Assembly (NCBI RefSeq): GCF_016125955.1
Contig: NZ_JADEVE010000336.1
Coordinates: forward strand, 1-64,000
Direction of reading: 5' to 3'
DNA length: 64,000 nt
Source of the DNA: Acetomicrobium sp. S15 = DSM 107314
GTDB taxonomy: Bacteria > Synergistota > Synergistia > Synergistales > Thermosynergistaceae
A model generated the notes under the pieces. It was not told the origin of the DNA. It ran no database searches and worked only from the letters and a program-made list of their open reading frames with translations. This document shows, piece by piece, positions 42,568-52,232 of the stretch (within the stretch, counting starts at the first letter, position 1; every line of letters begins with the position of its first letter). The position numbers and the translations under genes were made by a program.

Positions 42568-43812
42568 ATGGAGGAGTTTCATATAGCAAATCCGGCCCTG
42601 GCGGATCAGGGCGAGGAGAAGATCGCGTGGGCTTGGCGATTCATGCCGGTACTGAAGTCGCTTCAGGGGCGCCTGAAGGGCGGTTTGCCCTTAAAGGGCG
42701 TTCGCCTGGCGGCATGCCTTCATTTGGAGGCCAAGACGGCGTGCTTGCTTTGTGCGCTCAAGCGGCTCGGAGCCGAAGTCTTTGCGGCCGGCAGCAATCC
42801 GCTCTCCACGCAGGATGACGTCTGCGCGGCTTTAGTGGCCAGGGGCGTTCGCGTCTTCAGCTGGCACGGCATGACGACGGAGGAGTATTTTGCCAACATC
42901 TATTCGGCTTTGGCGTGGGATCCGCACGTCATCATAGACGACGGCGGAGACATGATCGTCATGGTGCACGAAAAGCGGCCCGACATCCTGCCTCAGATAA
43001 AGGGAGGGTGCGAGGAGACGACGACGGGCGTGAGGCGCCTTAAGGCCATGGCCAGGGAGAAGGTCCTGCAGATACCGGTCATCGCCGTCAACGACGCCTA
43101 CAGCAAGTACCTCTTCGACAATCGCCACGGCACGGGGCAGTCCGTGTGGGATGCGATCACGAGGAGCACGAACCGCCTAATAGCGGGCAAAGCCGTGGTA
43201 GTTGCGGGCTATGGGTGGTGCGGCAAGGGCGTGGCAGCGAGGGCTCGCGGCCTCGGGGCGATGGTGTCGGTGGTGGAGGCCGATCCGCACAGGGCGCTTG
43301 AGGCTTACATGGACGGTTTTTCCGTGCTGGATATGGATACGGCCGCCTCCATCGGCGACATATTCATTACGGTCACGGGCAATATCGGCGTCATAAGGAA
43401 AAGGCATTTCGTCAAGATGAAAAACGACGTCCTGCTGGCCAACGCCGGCCATTTCGATGTGGAGATAAACATACCGGAGCTCGAGGAGCTCGCGTCTCGC
43501 AAATTCGTCTCCCGCCCCGGGATTTGGACTTACGAATTGCCGGACGGCAGGAGCATCCACCTGATGGCCGAGGGAAGGCTGGTCAACCTGGCCTCCGGAG
43601 ACGGCCATCCGATAGAGATCATGGATTTGAGCTTCGCCCTTCAGCTATTGTCAGCCCTCTACATCTTTCAGCACGATTTGGAGCCGGGGGTACACAAAGT
43701 CCCCGATGAGATAGACTTAGAGGTGTCGAGGTTAAAGCTTGAGACCCTCGGCATAAAACTCGAGGCGATGACGCCGGAGCAGGAGTCGTATATGCGGGAG
43801 TGGAGGGAATGA
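42568..43812 (+). CDS. ahcY: S-adenosylhomocysteine (or S-inosylhomocysteine) hydrolase, AhcY family
   Basis: A 414-residue NAD-dependent hydrolase. AAGSNPLSTQDDV, the catalytic NDAYSKYLFDNRHGTGQS with Lys, the Rossmann VVAGYGWCGKGVA and NAGHFDVEI are clear. The short form ends in EQESYMREW, without the KxxYRY-type end of classic bacterial and eukaryotic enzymes. This is the archaeal/Thermotoga-like form; the Methanocaldococcus homologue prefers S-inosylhomocysteine. With a deaminase gene next door, that specificity is plausible (inference). Confidence 0.9.
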   Translation: MEEFHIANPALADQGEEKIAWAWRFMPVLKSLQGRLKGGLPLKGVRLAACLHLEAKTACLLCALKRLGAEVFAAGSNPLSTQDDVCAALVARGVRVFSWHGMTTEEYFANIYSALAWDPHVIIDDGGDMIVMVHEKRPDILPQIKGGCEETTTGVRRLKAMAREKVLQIPVIAVNDAYSKYLFDNRHGTGQSVWDAITRSTNRLIAGKAVVVAGYGWCGKGVAARARGLGAMVSVVEADPHRALEAYMDGFSVLDMDTAASIGDIFITVTGNIGVIRKRHFVKMKNDVLLANAGHFDVEINIPELEELASRKFVSRPGIWTYELPDGRSIHLMAEGRLVNLASGDGHPIEIMDLSFALQLLSALYIFQHDLEPGVHKVPDEIDLEVSRLKLETLGIKLEAMTPEQESYMREWRE

Positions 43813-43813
43813 C

Positions 43814-45085
43814 ATGCTGATTTCGAACGTGATCGCCCTCGACGGCTCGAGGCAGCGGGCGCACGCCTGCGACGTGGCGGTCGAGGGAGGGCGCATCGCC
43901 GCCGTTTTGCCGGCTGGCTCGTGCGACGGCGCCGCGACCGTCGACGGCAAGGGGAGGCTGGCTCTCATTCCCGGGTTCGTAAACGCCCACACGCACGCGG
44001 CGATGACGCTCCTTAGGGGGTTGGGAGAGGAAAAGGCCCTCCAGGAGTGGCTCGAAAAGGAGATATGGCCTGTCGAAAGGCGGCTAAAGAAGCGAGACAT
44101 TTACGTGGGGACGCTCCTCGCCATGGTCGAGATGGCCTCCTGCGGCGTAACGTGCTTCGGCGACATGTATTTTTTCATGGACGAGGTGGCGAAGGCGGCC
44201 CTCGAAGTGGGCATGAGGTGCGGCATATGCCAGGGCATCATAGGAGCCGAGGAGAGGACTTTGAAGATCGGCCTCGCCTTGGCCGACGAATGGAACGGTC
44301 GGGGAGGTCTGGTGAGCGTTCAACTCGGGCCACACGCTCCGTATACGGTCCCCCCGGACATGATGGCCGAGGTGGCTAAAGCGGCGCGCGAACGCGGCCT
44401 CGGCGTTCATGTCCATTGGCTTGAGACGGAGTGGGAGCTCAATTACATCGAAAAAGAACTCGGCAGAGACCCGGTGTTCTTCTTGAGCGAAGTCGGGCTG
44501 CTCGACGTTTCAAGCCTCGTCCTGGCGCATGGCGTTTGGTTTCCTCGCGACAGGTTGAACGAGATCGCAAAGAGTAACGTAGCGGTTGTGCACAACCCGA
44601 GCAGCAACCTGAAGCTCGGCAGCGGAGTGATGCCTATGCCTGAGATGCTTGAGTGCGGCGTGAACGTGGCGTTGGGTAGCGACGGCGCCGCCAGCAACAA
44701 TCGCTTGGACGTGTGGGGTGAGATGCGCACCGCAGCCCTCCTTCACAAGGGCTTAAAGAGGGACCCCTCGTGCGTCACCGCCCTTCAGGTGCTGAACGCG
44801 GCCACCTACGAGGGCGCCAAGGCCTTGGGCTTTGCCGATGTGGGAAGGATCTGTGAGGGGTGGCAGGCCGATCTGGTTTTGGTGGATCTCGACCGCCCTC
44901 ATTACGTCGGGTGGGATCTCGACAGCTTGGCAGGTTACCTCGTGTATGCTGGTTCCTCTGCCGACGTGAAGGCTACGATGGTGGCCGGCAGGTGGATATA
45001 TAAGGATGGAGAGTTCCTCGGAGCCGACACTGAGCGCGTTATGGAAGAGGCGGCCGGGTGCCGCAAGCGCCTCGTCGGGCGTTGA
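43814..45085 (+). CDS. mtaD: 5-methylthioadenosine/S-adenosylhomocysteine deaminase
   Basis: A 423-residue amidohydrolase. Metal ligands lie in FVNAHTHAAMT (HxH), HVHWLETEWE (His and Glu) and ALGSDGAASNNRLD (Asp). These and the length match MtaD/SAH deaminase. It deaminates methylthioadenosine to methylthioinosine and SAH to S-inosylhomocysteine. It starts 1 base after the ahcY stop. Confidence 0.9.
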   Translation: MLISNVIALDGSRQRAHACDVAVEGGRIAAVLPAGSCDGAATVDGKGRLALIPGFVNAHTHAAMTLLRGLGEEKALQEWLEKEIWPVERRLKKRDIYVGTLLAMVEMASCGVTCFGDMYFFMDEVAKAALEVGMRCGICQGIIGAEERTLKIGLALADEWNGRGGLVSVQLGPHAPYTVPPDMMAEVAKAARERGLGVHVHWLETEWELNYIEKELGRDPVFFLSEVGLLDVSSLVLAHGVWFPRDRLNEIAKSNVAVVHNPSSNLKLGSGVMPMPEMLECGVNVALGSDGAASNNRLDVWGEMRTAALLHKGLKRDPSCVTALQVLNAATYEGAKALGFADVGRICEGWQADLVLVDLDRPHYVGWDLDSLAGYLVYAGSSADVKATMVAGRWIYKDGEFLGADTERVMEEAAGCRKRLVGR

Positions 45086-45122
45086 GGGTACGCCGTAGCG
45101 ATAGGAGCGTGGCTTTGCAGAG

Positions 45123-47762
45123 ATGGAATGGAAGAGCGGACGAAACTTGAGAGAGGCTTTTATTTCGTTTTTTGAAGAGCGGGGGCACAAGCACTACAAG
45201 AGCTTTCCGCTGGTCCCCGATGATCCGACGGTGCTCTTTACCATAGCGGGTATGGTGCCGTTTAAGCCCTATTTTTTGGGCGCGAGGGAGCCCGAGGTCA
45301 AAAGGGCCGTCACGGCGCAGAAGTGCCTGAGGACTAACGACATAGACAATGTGGGTAGAACTGGCAGGCATCACACGTTCTTCGAGATGCTGGGGAATTT
45401 CAGCTTCGGCGACTACTTCAAGGAGCAGGCGATACCGTGGGGATGGGAATTTTTGACCCGCGTCGTAGGCCTTGAAGCCGACCGGATGTACGCCACCATA
45501 TATCGCGATGACGACGAGGCCTTCGAGATATGGCATAAAGTTGTTGGGCTTTCCAAGGAGCGGATAGTGCGGCTGGGAGAGGACGACAACTTCTGGGCCG
45601 TGGGGCCGGTTGGCCCCTGCGGCCCCTGCTCTGAGCTGATATATGACCAAGGGCCGGAATTTTCCTGCGGTTCGCCCTCCTGCGGCGTGGGCTGCAGCTG
45701 CGACAGATACTTAGAGGTGTGGAACCTCGTCTTCATGCAGTACGACAGGGACACAGAAGGCGTCCTCCGCCCTCTGCCCAAGAAGAACATAGACACCGGT
45801 ATGGGGCTCGAACGGCTCTGCTCGGTTGTGCAACGGGCCAAAAACGATTTCGGCACGGACCTCTTCAGGCCTATCGTGGAGCGGGTCTGCGCATTGGCCG
45901 GCGTCCGCTACGGCAGCGACGGTCGCCAGGACATGGCCGTCAGGGTGATATCCGACCACATCAGGGCCATGGCCTTTTTGGTCGCCGACAGGGTGTTGCC
46001 CTCCAACGAGGGCAGGGGATACGTCTTGAGGCGCATAATCCGTCGCTCCATCCGCTACGGCCGTCTCATAGGTTTGGAAAGGCCATTCCTGACGGAACTT
46101 TTGCCCGTGGTCATAGATCTGATGGCCGATCCTTACGAGGAGCTGGTGGAGGGCCGATCTACGATAGAGCAGGTCTTGGAATTGGAAGAGCGGCGGTTTG
46201 CGCGCACGCTCGAACAGGGCACCGAACTGTTAGAGGCTGAAATTGCCTCTCGCCTCTCCCGCAAGGAGACGATCTTGCCCGGAGATGTGGCTTTCGTCCT
46301 GTACGACACCTACGGCTTTCCCCTGGAGCTCACCGAGGAGATATGCAAAGAGAGAGGGCTTTCCGTGGACAGAGAGGGCTTTGCGAGAGAGATGGAAAGG
46401 CAACGCGAACTCGCCCGCGCCGCCGGCAGGCGCCCCTCTTCTCTGAAGGAAGACGTATATCTCGAACTTTACGGAGAGCTCGGCGATACGCCCTTTGAGG
46501 GGTATGTCCTCTCCGAGGCCGAAGCCAGCGTCTTGGCCCTCGTAAAAGGGGGTGCGCGCGCAAAAACGGCTGGGCCCGGAGAAGAGGTGGAGGTGTTTTT
46601 GTCTTCGACCCCCTTTTACGCGCAAAAAGGCGGTCAAGTGGGGGATAAAGGGTGGATCGAGGCCGATGGCACAAGGCTTAGGGTTGACGATGTGAAGTAT
46701 GCGGAAGGCGGCCTCGTATCGCACCTCTGCACGGTGGAAGAGGGGCGCATATCCGCGGGAATGAAGGTTAGAGCCATCGTAGACGAAGAGAGGCGCTGGG
46801 CCATCAGACGACATCACACTGCGACTCACTTGCTTCACGAGGCCGCCGTGAGGGTCTTAGGGCCTCACGTACGCCAGGCGGGCTCGCTCGTAACGCCGGA
46901 ATATCTGCGCCTCGATCTATCGCACTTTGCGCCCATTTCTAACGACGAGATGAAAAAGATTGAAGAGATTGTGAACGCCGAGATACAGGCCAATGTGCCC
47001 CTTCAGGTCCTTCTGTCGTCTTTGGAGGACGCCAAGGCCTTGGGAGCGAAGGCGCTGTTTGAGGAGAAATACGGCGAAGAGGTGCGCGTGGTGCGCGTTC
47101 CTGGCTTCTGCGCCGAGCTCTGCGGCGGAACCCACGTGGACGCCACTGGCGACATAGGGCTTTTCAAGATCGTCCGCGAGGAGGGCATAGGAGCCGACGC
47201 CAGGCGGATAACGGCCGTGGCCGGAATGCCTGCGTTCAATTGTTTAAGGCAGGCATACGAGGAATTGCGCGGCGCGGCCGAGCGTCTCGGCGCGGATATG
47301 TTTGCGGTCTGCGACCAGGTCGGGTCCCTCCAGGATGAGATAAAATCCCTGCGGCGCGCCCTTGAGGAGGCTAAACTCCAGGCTCTCGCCGCTCGTATCG
47401 ACGACATCTTGAGCAAGAGGGAAGAGATAGGGGGCGTCTCTGTCGTAACGGCGGCCTTCGACGGCGCGGATGTGGGGCTTTTAAGGGAATTGGGCGACCG
47501 CGTGAAGTCCAGGCAGCCCCGCTCGCTCGTGGTTTTGGCGAGCCGCGACGGAGAGCGCGCTCAACTCGTCATCATGGCCGACGAAGCTGCCGTCAAAGTC
47601 GGCGTTCACGCCGGTAAGCTGGCGAAGGAAGTGGCCTCCCTTGCGGGCGGCGGCGGAGGTGGTAAGGCGCAGATGGCTCAAGTCGGCGGGATAGACCCGT
47701 CGAAGGTGGAAGAGGCGCTTAACGGTGTGCCGGATATATTGAGGAGGATGTTGAGCTCGTAA
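45123..47762 (+). CDS. alaS: Alanyl-tRNA synthetase
   Basis: A 879-residue full-length AlaRS. The class II core has FTIAGMVPFKPYFLG, RTGRHHTFFEMLGNFSFGDYF and GMGLERL. The editing domain has HHTATHLLH and CAELCGGTHVDATGDIG zinc ligands. The C-terminal C-Ala/DHHA1 region ends with AGGGGGGKAQMAQVGG. It contains an insert with cysteines CGSPSCGVGCSC near residue 180, seen in many AlaRS. It overlaps ruvX by 1 base. Confidence 0.96.
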   Translation: MEWKSGRNLREAFISFFEERGHKHYKSFPLVPDDPTVLFTIAGMVPFKPYFLGAREPEVKRAVTAQKCLRTNDIDNVGRTGRHHTFFEMLGNFSFGDYFKEQAIPWGWEFLTRVVGLEADRMYATIYRDDDEAFEIWHKVVGLSKERIVRLGEDDNFWAVGPVGPCGPCSELIYDQGPEFSCGSPSCGVGCSCDRYLEVWNLVFMQYDRDTEGVLRPLPKKNIDTGMGLERLCSVVQRAKNDFGTDLFRPIVERVCALAGVRYGSDGRQDMAVRVISDHIRAMAFLVADRVLPSNEGRGYVLRRIIRRSIRYGRLIGLERPFLTELLPVVIDLMADPYEELVEGRSTIEQVLELEERRFARTLEQGTELLEAEIASRLSRKETILPGDVAFVLYDTYGFPLELTEEICKERGLSVDREGFAREMERQRELARAAGRRPSSLKEDVYLELYGELGDTPFEGYVLSEAEASVLALVKGGARAKTAGPGEEVEVFLSSTPFYAQKGGQVGDKGWIEADGTRLRVDDVKYAEGGLVSHLCTVEEGRISAGMKVRAIVDEERRWAIRRHHTATHLLHEAAVRVLGPHVRQAGSLVTPEYLRLDLSHFAPISNDEMKKIEEIVNAEIQANVPLQVLLSSLEDAKALGAKALFEEKYGEEVRVVRVPGFCAELCGGTHVDATGDIGLFKIVREEGIGADARRITAVAGMPAFNCLRQAYEELRGAAERLGADMFAVCDQVGSLQDEIKSLRRALEEAKLQALAARIDDILSKREEIGGVSVVTAAFDGADVGLLRELGDRVKSRQPRSLVVLASRDGERAQLVIMADEAAVKVGVHAGKLAKEVASLAGGGGGGKAQMAQVGGIDPSKVEEALNGVPDILRRMLSS

Positions 47763-48181
47763 TGCCCAGGATCATGGGTTTGGATGTGGGCGAAGTGCGC
47801 ATAGGAGTGGCCGTGAGCGATCCCCTGGGCTTTTTCGCCCAGGGGATCGCGGTGTTGTCGAGGCGTTCGGAGTGGCTCGAAAGACTTGCCGAGCTCGTCG
47901 AGTTTTACGACGTTTCGAAAATAGTGGTCGGCCTGCCGGTGAGGACAAGCGGTCTCGAGGGGGTCGAGGCACACCGCATGCGCAGGGTCGTGAAACTCCT
48001 TAGGTCGCGCTTTCCTGTGCTTGAGATCGAGGTGTGGGACGAGCGCTTTACGACGACCATCGCGGAACGGTCTCTCCTCGAGGGGGACGTTTCGAGACTC
48101 GATAGGCGCAAAAAGATCGATAAGGTGGCAGCCAGCGTGATGTTACAGAGCTTCCTCGACGCCAAGCGGGAGGGCCTTTGA
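47762..48181 (+). CDS. ruvX: Holliday junction resolvase-like YqgF/RuvX
   Basis: A 139-residue RNase H-fold protein. GLDVGEVRIGVAVSDPLG carries the first catalytic Asp, VVGLPVRTSG the middle motif, and WDERFTTTIAERSL plus DKVAASVMLQSFLD the C-terminal acidic residues. It probably acts in rRNA 5' processing as shown for YqgF. It is coupled to alaS and miaA by overlapping codons. Confidence 0.9.
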   Translation: MPRIMGLDVGEVRIGVAVSDPLGFFAQGIAVLSRRSEWLERLAELVEFYDVSKIVVGLPVRTSGLEGVEAHRMRRVVKLLRSRFPVLEIEVWDERFTTTIAERSLLEGDVSRLDRRKKIDKVAASVMLQSFLDAKREGL

Positions 48182-49164
48182 TGCGCGAGGTCGCCCTTTT
48201 TAGGCCGGAGTCGGTGAAAAAGCGCTCGATCGTGGCGATCATCGGGCCCACCGCCGTGGGAAAGACCGAGGCGAGTCTCGAATTGGCCGAGCGGCTTGGA
48301 TGCGAGATCATCTCGGTGGATTCGCGCCAAGTGTATCGCTACCTCGACATCGGCACGGACAAAGTCTCTCCCGAAGTCCGCAGGGTCATACCTCATCATC
48401 TCATCGACGTGGTGGATCCTGACCAGATCTTTTCTGCAGCCGACTTCGTGCGCCTGGCCGGAAGCGCCATCGAAGATATACGATCGAGGGGACGCTACCC
48501 GCTCCTCGTTGGGGGGACGCCCTTTTACTATAAGGCCCTGATAGACGGCATCCTGACGTCCCAGTTGCCCAAAGACTTGAAATTGAGAGAAAAGCTTGAA
48601 AGTAGGGCCAAAGAAGAGGGGAGGTCCTCTTTGCATGAAGAGCTCGCCCGAATAGACCCGGAAACGGCCTCTAAGCTTCACCCGAACGATCTGAGGAGGG
48701 TTTCGAGGGCGCTCGAGATATACCTCCTCACCGGGCGCACCGCTTCGTGGTGGCGCAAAGAGGGGAGCCGCATGGGCGGGCTTTACGACGTCCTTTACCT
48801 GGGGCTTTACAGGCCCAGGGAAGACCTTTACAGCCGCATAGAAAGCCGCATAAGGAGGCAGTTCGTCTCCGGTTTCGTCGAGGAGGTGGCATGCCTCCTC
48901 TCGAAGGGATACGGAGAGGAGTTGCCTGCCATGCAGGGCTTTGGCTACAGGGAGCTAGTGGCATATCACAAGGGGTACATCACGCTCGAAGAGGCTGCGA
49001 GGCTCGACGCCAAATCGACCAAGGCCTTTGCGAGAAGACAGATGACGTGGTTTAAGAATTTTTCTCACGTTATATGGTATGATATTTCCTGTATTTCTAA
49101 TCGTGCGTTGTTGAGCGACATGGAGGGGCATATGCGCCGCGCTTTCGAGGGTTGGGTTTTATGA
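48181..49164 (+). CDS. miaA: tRNA dimethylallyltransferase MiaA
   Basis: A 327-residue P-loop prenyltransferase. It has Walker A GPTAVGKTEAS, SVDSRQVYRYLDIGTDK (catalytic Asp), VGGTPFYYKAL, HPNDLRRVSRALE and MQGFGYREL. It adds dimethylallyl to A37 of tRNAs reading U-initial codons. The last 25 residues extend past the usual end. It overlaps ispH by 4 bases. Confidence 0.94.
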   Translation: MREVALFRPESVKKRSIVAIIGPTAVGKTEASLELAERLGCEIISVDSRQVYRYLDIGTDKVSPEVRRVIPHHLIDVVDPDQIFSAADFVRLAGSAIEDIRSRGRYPLLVGGTPFYYKALIDGILTSQLPKDLKLREKLESRAKEEGRSSLHEELARIDPETASKLHPNDLRRVSRALEIYLLTGRTASWWRKEGSRMGGLYDVLYLGLYRPREDLYSRIESRIRRQFVSGFVEEVACLLSKGYGEELPAMQGFGYRELVAYHKGYITLEEAARLDAKSTKAFARRQMTWFKNFSHVIWYDISCISNRALLSDMEGHMRRAFEGWVL

Positions 49165-50006
49165 TCGTGATCCTGGCTGACCCGACAGGCCTTTGTTTCG
49201 GGGTCAAGAGGGCAATAGAGGAGCTCGAACGCTCCATCAACTCGAGGGGCAAGGTTTACGCCTTGGGTAGCCCCATTCACAACCCCCAAGAGGTGAAGCG
49301 CCTGGAAGGTATGGGGCTTGTGGTGGTTAATTCCCCGCAGGAGGTTCCCCATGGGGGCACGGCTTTCATAAGGGCTCATGGCGCTACTCCGCAGGCCATC
49401 GAAGAGCTGCGCCGCCGAGGCTGTGAAATAGTGGACGGCACGTGTCCGTTCGTGCGCAACGTCCAGGAGAAGGTCGCTTTCCTCTCGAAGGAGGGATATA
49501 CGGTCGTCATAGTGGGCGATCCCGATCATCCCGAGGTCCAGGGCATAAGGGGATACGCCGTGGGTGACTCCTTCGTGGTGAGCGATCCTTCGCGAGTCGA
49601 CCTCGTCCCTTCCTGTGCCGGCCTTGGGGTAGTAGCTCAGACCACCCAGAAAGAAGACGTACTGGCGGCAGTAAGCGCCTCCTTGGTGCCTAAGGCCAAG
49701 GAATTGCGATTGTACAATACAATTTGCAGCGCGACGCTTTCCAGGCAGGAAGCGGTGAGGCGCCTTGCAGGCGAGGCCGATGGCATCATAGTCATAGGCG
49801 GTCGCAACAGCGCCAACACCGGCAAGCTGGTGAGCATCGCAAAATCTATGGGAGTCGACGTTCAATGGATCGAGAACGCCGATGAGTTGGATTGGGGGGG
49901 ATTGGAAGGCAAAGAGAAGATAGGCATAGCCGCCGGGGCGAGCACCCCGGGTTGGCTGATAGAAGATCTGGTATCGAGGTTGAGACGGCGGTCGATGGGG
50001 GGATAA
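49161..50006 (+). CDS. ispH: 4-hydroxy-3-methylbut-2-enyl diphosphate reductase
   Basis: A 281-residue IspH/LytB. Its three cluster cysteines are in PTGLCFGVKRA, GTCPFVRNVQ and NTICSAT. Further motifs are GSPIHNPQEV, FIRAHGA, DPDHPEVQG and ASTPGWLIEDL. It makes IPP/DMAPP in the last step of the MEP pathway. ATG 49161 is the start that matches the family N-terminus. Confidence 0.95.
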   Translation: MIVILADPTGLCFGVKRAIEELERSINSRGKVYALGSPIHNPQEVKRLEGMGLVVVNSPQEVPHGGTAFIRAHGATPQAIEELRRRGCEIVDGTCPFVRNVQEKVAFLSKEGYTVVIVGDPDHPEVQGIRGYAVGDSFVVSDPSRVDLVPSCAGLGVVAQTTQKEDVLAAVSASLVPKAKELRLYNTICSATLSRQEAVRRLAGEADGIIVIGGRNSANTGKLVSIAKSMGVDVQWIENADELDWGGLEGKEKIGIAAGASTPGWLIEDLVSRLRRRSMGG

Positions 50007-50012
50007 TAGGTT

Positions 50013-51647
50013 ATGTTTGAGGAGCCTGAAAAAGGGCAGATGGATGAAAAAGAGGGAATGAATACACCGCTTTCCGTCGAAGAGACAGAAAGCGAGCAGG
50101 TAGAAAGCGGTGCCGGAGCAGTCGAGGCGCAGACCGTTGAACAGGAAGCGGCGGAGCCCGAAACCTCAAGCCGCGTTGAAGCGGTGAGGAGAAGCGGCGA
50201 GAGCATGGAGCACATGCTCGAGGATTACGAAGTCGGCAATATCTTCAGAGGCAAGGCTGTGGAAGGCAAGATCGTTAACGCTAACGATGACGGCTGGTTG
50301 GTGGACATAAGCTACAAGTGCGAGGGCTTCTTGCCTAAAAATGAGTGGACTCATCGCGTTTTGGTGGATAAGGCTGACCTTCCGCAGGTAGGGGACACGG
50401 TGCGAGTGCAGGTTACGAAGATCGTTCGCGGCGAGGAGACTCAGGTGTTCTTGAGCCGCTGGCGCCTCGAGTTTGACGAGCGGTGGAGGGCCTTAGAAGA
50501 GGCCGTGAAGGCCAACGGCGTCATCCAGGTCGTCGGCCTGAGGAAGGTAAAGGGCGGGATCATCGTGGATGCCTTCGGCATCGAAGGATTCATACCTATA
50601 TCCCACCTGGCCGAAGAAGGGAGATTCTTGAATCAGTCTAAATTTATCGGAGAACCCTTCGAGGTGAAGGTCCTCGAGATGGACAAGCGCAAGAGGCGCC
50701 TCGTGTTGTCGAGGAGGATCCTCTTGGAAGAGGAAGCGGCCAAAAAGCGCGAGGAGTTTTACAACTCCGTATCCTTAGGCGACATCTTCGAGGGAACCGT
50801 GAGCAGTATAACCTCGTTCGGTGCTTTCGTGAACTTGGGAGCCATCGAAGGCCTGGTGCACGTGAGTGAGCTTTCGTGGAGGCGCAGCGCGAGACCTCGC
50901 GACGTGGTCAAAAAGGGAGAGCGCGTCTCCGTCAAGCTCATAGGGCTGGATAAAGAGAGCGGCCGCGTATCGCTCAGCATCAAGCAGGCCCAACCGGACC
51001 CATGGGACGTGGCGATTGAGCATTGGAAGGTCGGCGATCGCGTTACTGGCAAGGTCACCAACCTTACGGACTTCGGCGCCTTCGTGGAGATAGAACCTGG
51101 CGTAGAAGGGCTTATTCATATAAGCGATTTGAGCTGGTCGCGGATCAAGCACCCCAGGGATGTCTTGAAGAAGAACCAGCAGGTCGAGGTGCAGATCCTC
51201 GAGATCGACCCGTCGCGAAAGCGCATCAGCCTCGGTTATAAGCAGCTTCACGATCCGTGGCTCGGCGTTGAGGAGCGATATCACAAGGGCGACGACGTGA
51301 CGGTGAAGATAGTGAGGCTCGTGGAATTCGGCGCCTTCGCCCAGCTCGAGGAGGGCGTAGAGGGGCTTATTCATGTCTCTCAGATCAGCAGGCGCCCTGT
51401 GAGCAAGCCCGGTGACGTTTTGAGCGAGGGACAGGAAGTGACGGCTCGAATCCTCGACGTCAATCCCAAGGAGCGCAGGATCAGGCTCAGCATTAAGGCC
51501 GCTCAGGAGGAAGAGGAGCGGAAGAACAGGCGTGGTCGAGGCGAAGAACGTAGGAATCGCGAGGCTAAGGCGCAAGAGGCGGAGTTTCAGAACACCGAAC
51601 CATCCGTCACAATTGGCGAGCTTATAAAAGGCCAACTGCCCGAATAG
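50013..51647 (+). CDS. rpsA: 30S ribosomal protein S1
   Basis: A 544-residue protein with an acidic N-terminus (about 1-65) and five S1 RNA-binding domains (about 72-148, 165-235, 248-320, 335-405, 422-492). Repeated signatures are FGAFVNLGAIEGLVHVSEL and FGAFVEIEPGVEGLIHISDL. The C-terminal tail is basic then acidic. It sits 6 bases after ispH, an arrangement found as an ispH-rpsA pair or fusion in several phyla. Confidence 0.9.
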   Translation: MFEEPEKGQMDEKEGMNTPLSVEETESEQVESGAGAVEAQTVEQEAAEPETSSRVEAVRRSGESMEHMLEDYEVGNIFRGKAVEGKIVNANDDGWLVDISYKCEGFLPKNEWTHRVLVDKADLPQVGDTVRVQVTKIVRGEETQVFLSRWRLEFDERWRALEEAVKANGVIQVVGLRKVKGGIIVDAFGIEGFIPISHLAEEGRFLNQSKFIGEPFEVKVLEMDKRKRRLVLSRRILLEEEAAKKREEFYNSVSLGDIFEGTVSSITSFGAFVNLGAIEGLVHVSELSWRRSARPRDVVKKGERVSVKLIGLDKESGRVSLSIKQAQPDPWDVAIEHWKVGDRVTGKVTNLTDFGAFVEIEPGVEGLIHISDLSWSRIKHPRDVLKKNQQVEVQILEIDPSRKRISLGYKQLHDPWLGVEERYHKGDDVTVKIVRLVEFGAFAQLEEGVEGLIHVSQISRRPVSKPGDVLSEGQEVTARILDVNPKERRIRLSIKAAQEEEERKNRRGRGEERRNREAKAQEAEFQNTEPSVTIGELIKGQLPE

Positions 51648-51681
51648 GGTGTATAATATAAAAGAATTTCATATACGCATG

Positions 51682-51705
51682 GACGCCCTCGCATGCGGGG
51701 GCGTC
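51682..51705 (+). terminator. GC-rich hairpin between rpsA and def
   Basis: GACGCCC (51682-51688) pairs with GGGCGTC (51699-51705). There is no T-run, so termination is uncertain; it may be a leader element. A TATAAT at 51652-51657 just upstream could be a promoter -10 for the def operon. Confidence 0.4.
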
Positions 51706-51736
51706 GGGACTTGCACCTTATGGGGGGTTGGCTTGT

Positions 51737-52228
51737 TTGGCTGTGCGCGAGATTCTCATATACCCCGATTCGCGCCTGAGGGCGAGGAATGCCCCGGTTG
51801 AAGATTTTTCCGAAGAGCTGCGCTCGTTGGTAAGGGACCTCTTTGAGACCACTTATTCATATGACGGAGTCGGAGTTGCAGCACCTCAAGTCGGAGTTAA
51901 TTGCAAACTCGCCGTGGTGGCTTGGGAGGACAAGAAATTGGTCCTGGCCAATCCGCGGGTCCTGCTTCAAGAGGGCGAGGAGGAGCGGGAAGAGGGGTGT
52001 CTCAGTTTCCCCGGAATATTTGAAAACGTAAAGCGTCCCCAGAAAGTTACCGTCGAGGCCATGGACGAAGAGGGCAAGCTCTATACCGTCGAGGCCGAAG
52101 GCTTTTTGGCGAGAGCATTGCTCCACGAGATCGACCACCTCGAAGGAAAGCTTCTCATAGATTACCTTTCTCCAATGAAAAGACAACTTGTGAAGAAAAA
52201 GATGAAGCGCCAGCGAAGGGACGAATGA
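51737..52228 (+). CDS. def: Peptide deformylase
   Basis: About 163 residues from TTG 51737 (GGGGGG at 51722-51727; TTG 51728 also in frame). The three metal-site motifs are intact: GVGVAAPQVG, EGCLSFP and HEIDHLEG. It removes the formyl group from nascent proteins. It sits 4 bases upstream of fmt, the usual def-fmt pair. Confidence 0.95.
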   Translation: MAVREILIYPDSRLRARNAPVEDFSEELRSLVRDLFETTYSYDGVGVAAPQVGVNCKLAVVAWEDKKLVLANPRVLLQEGEEEREEGCLSFPGIFENVKRPQKVTVEAMDEEGKLYTVEAEGFLARALLHEIDHLEGKLLIDYLSPMKRQLVKKKMKRQRRDE

Positions 52229-52232
52229 TATA

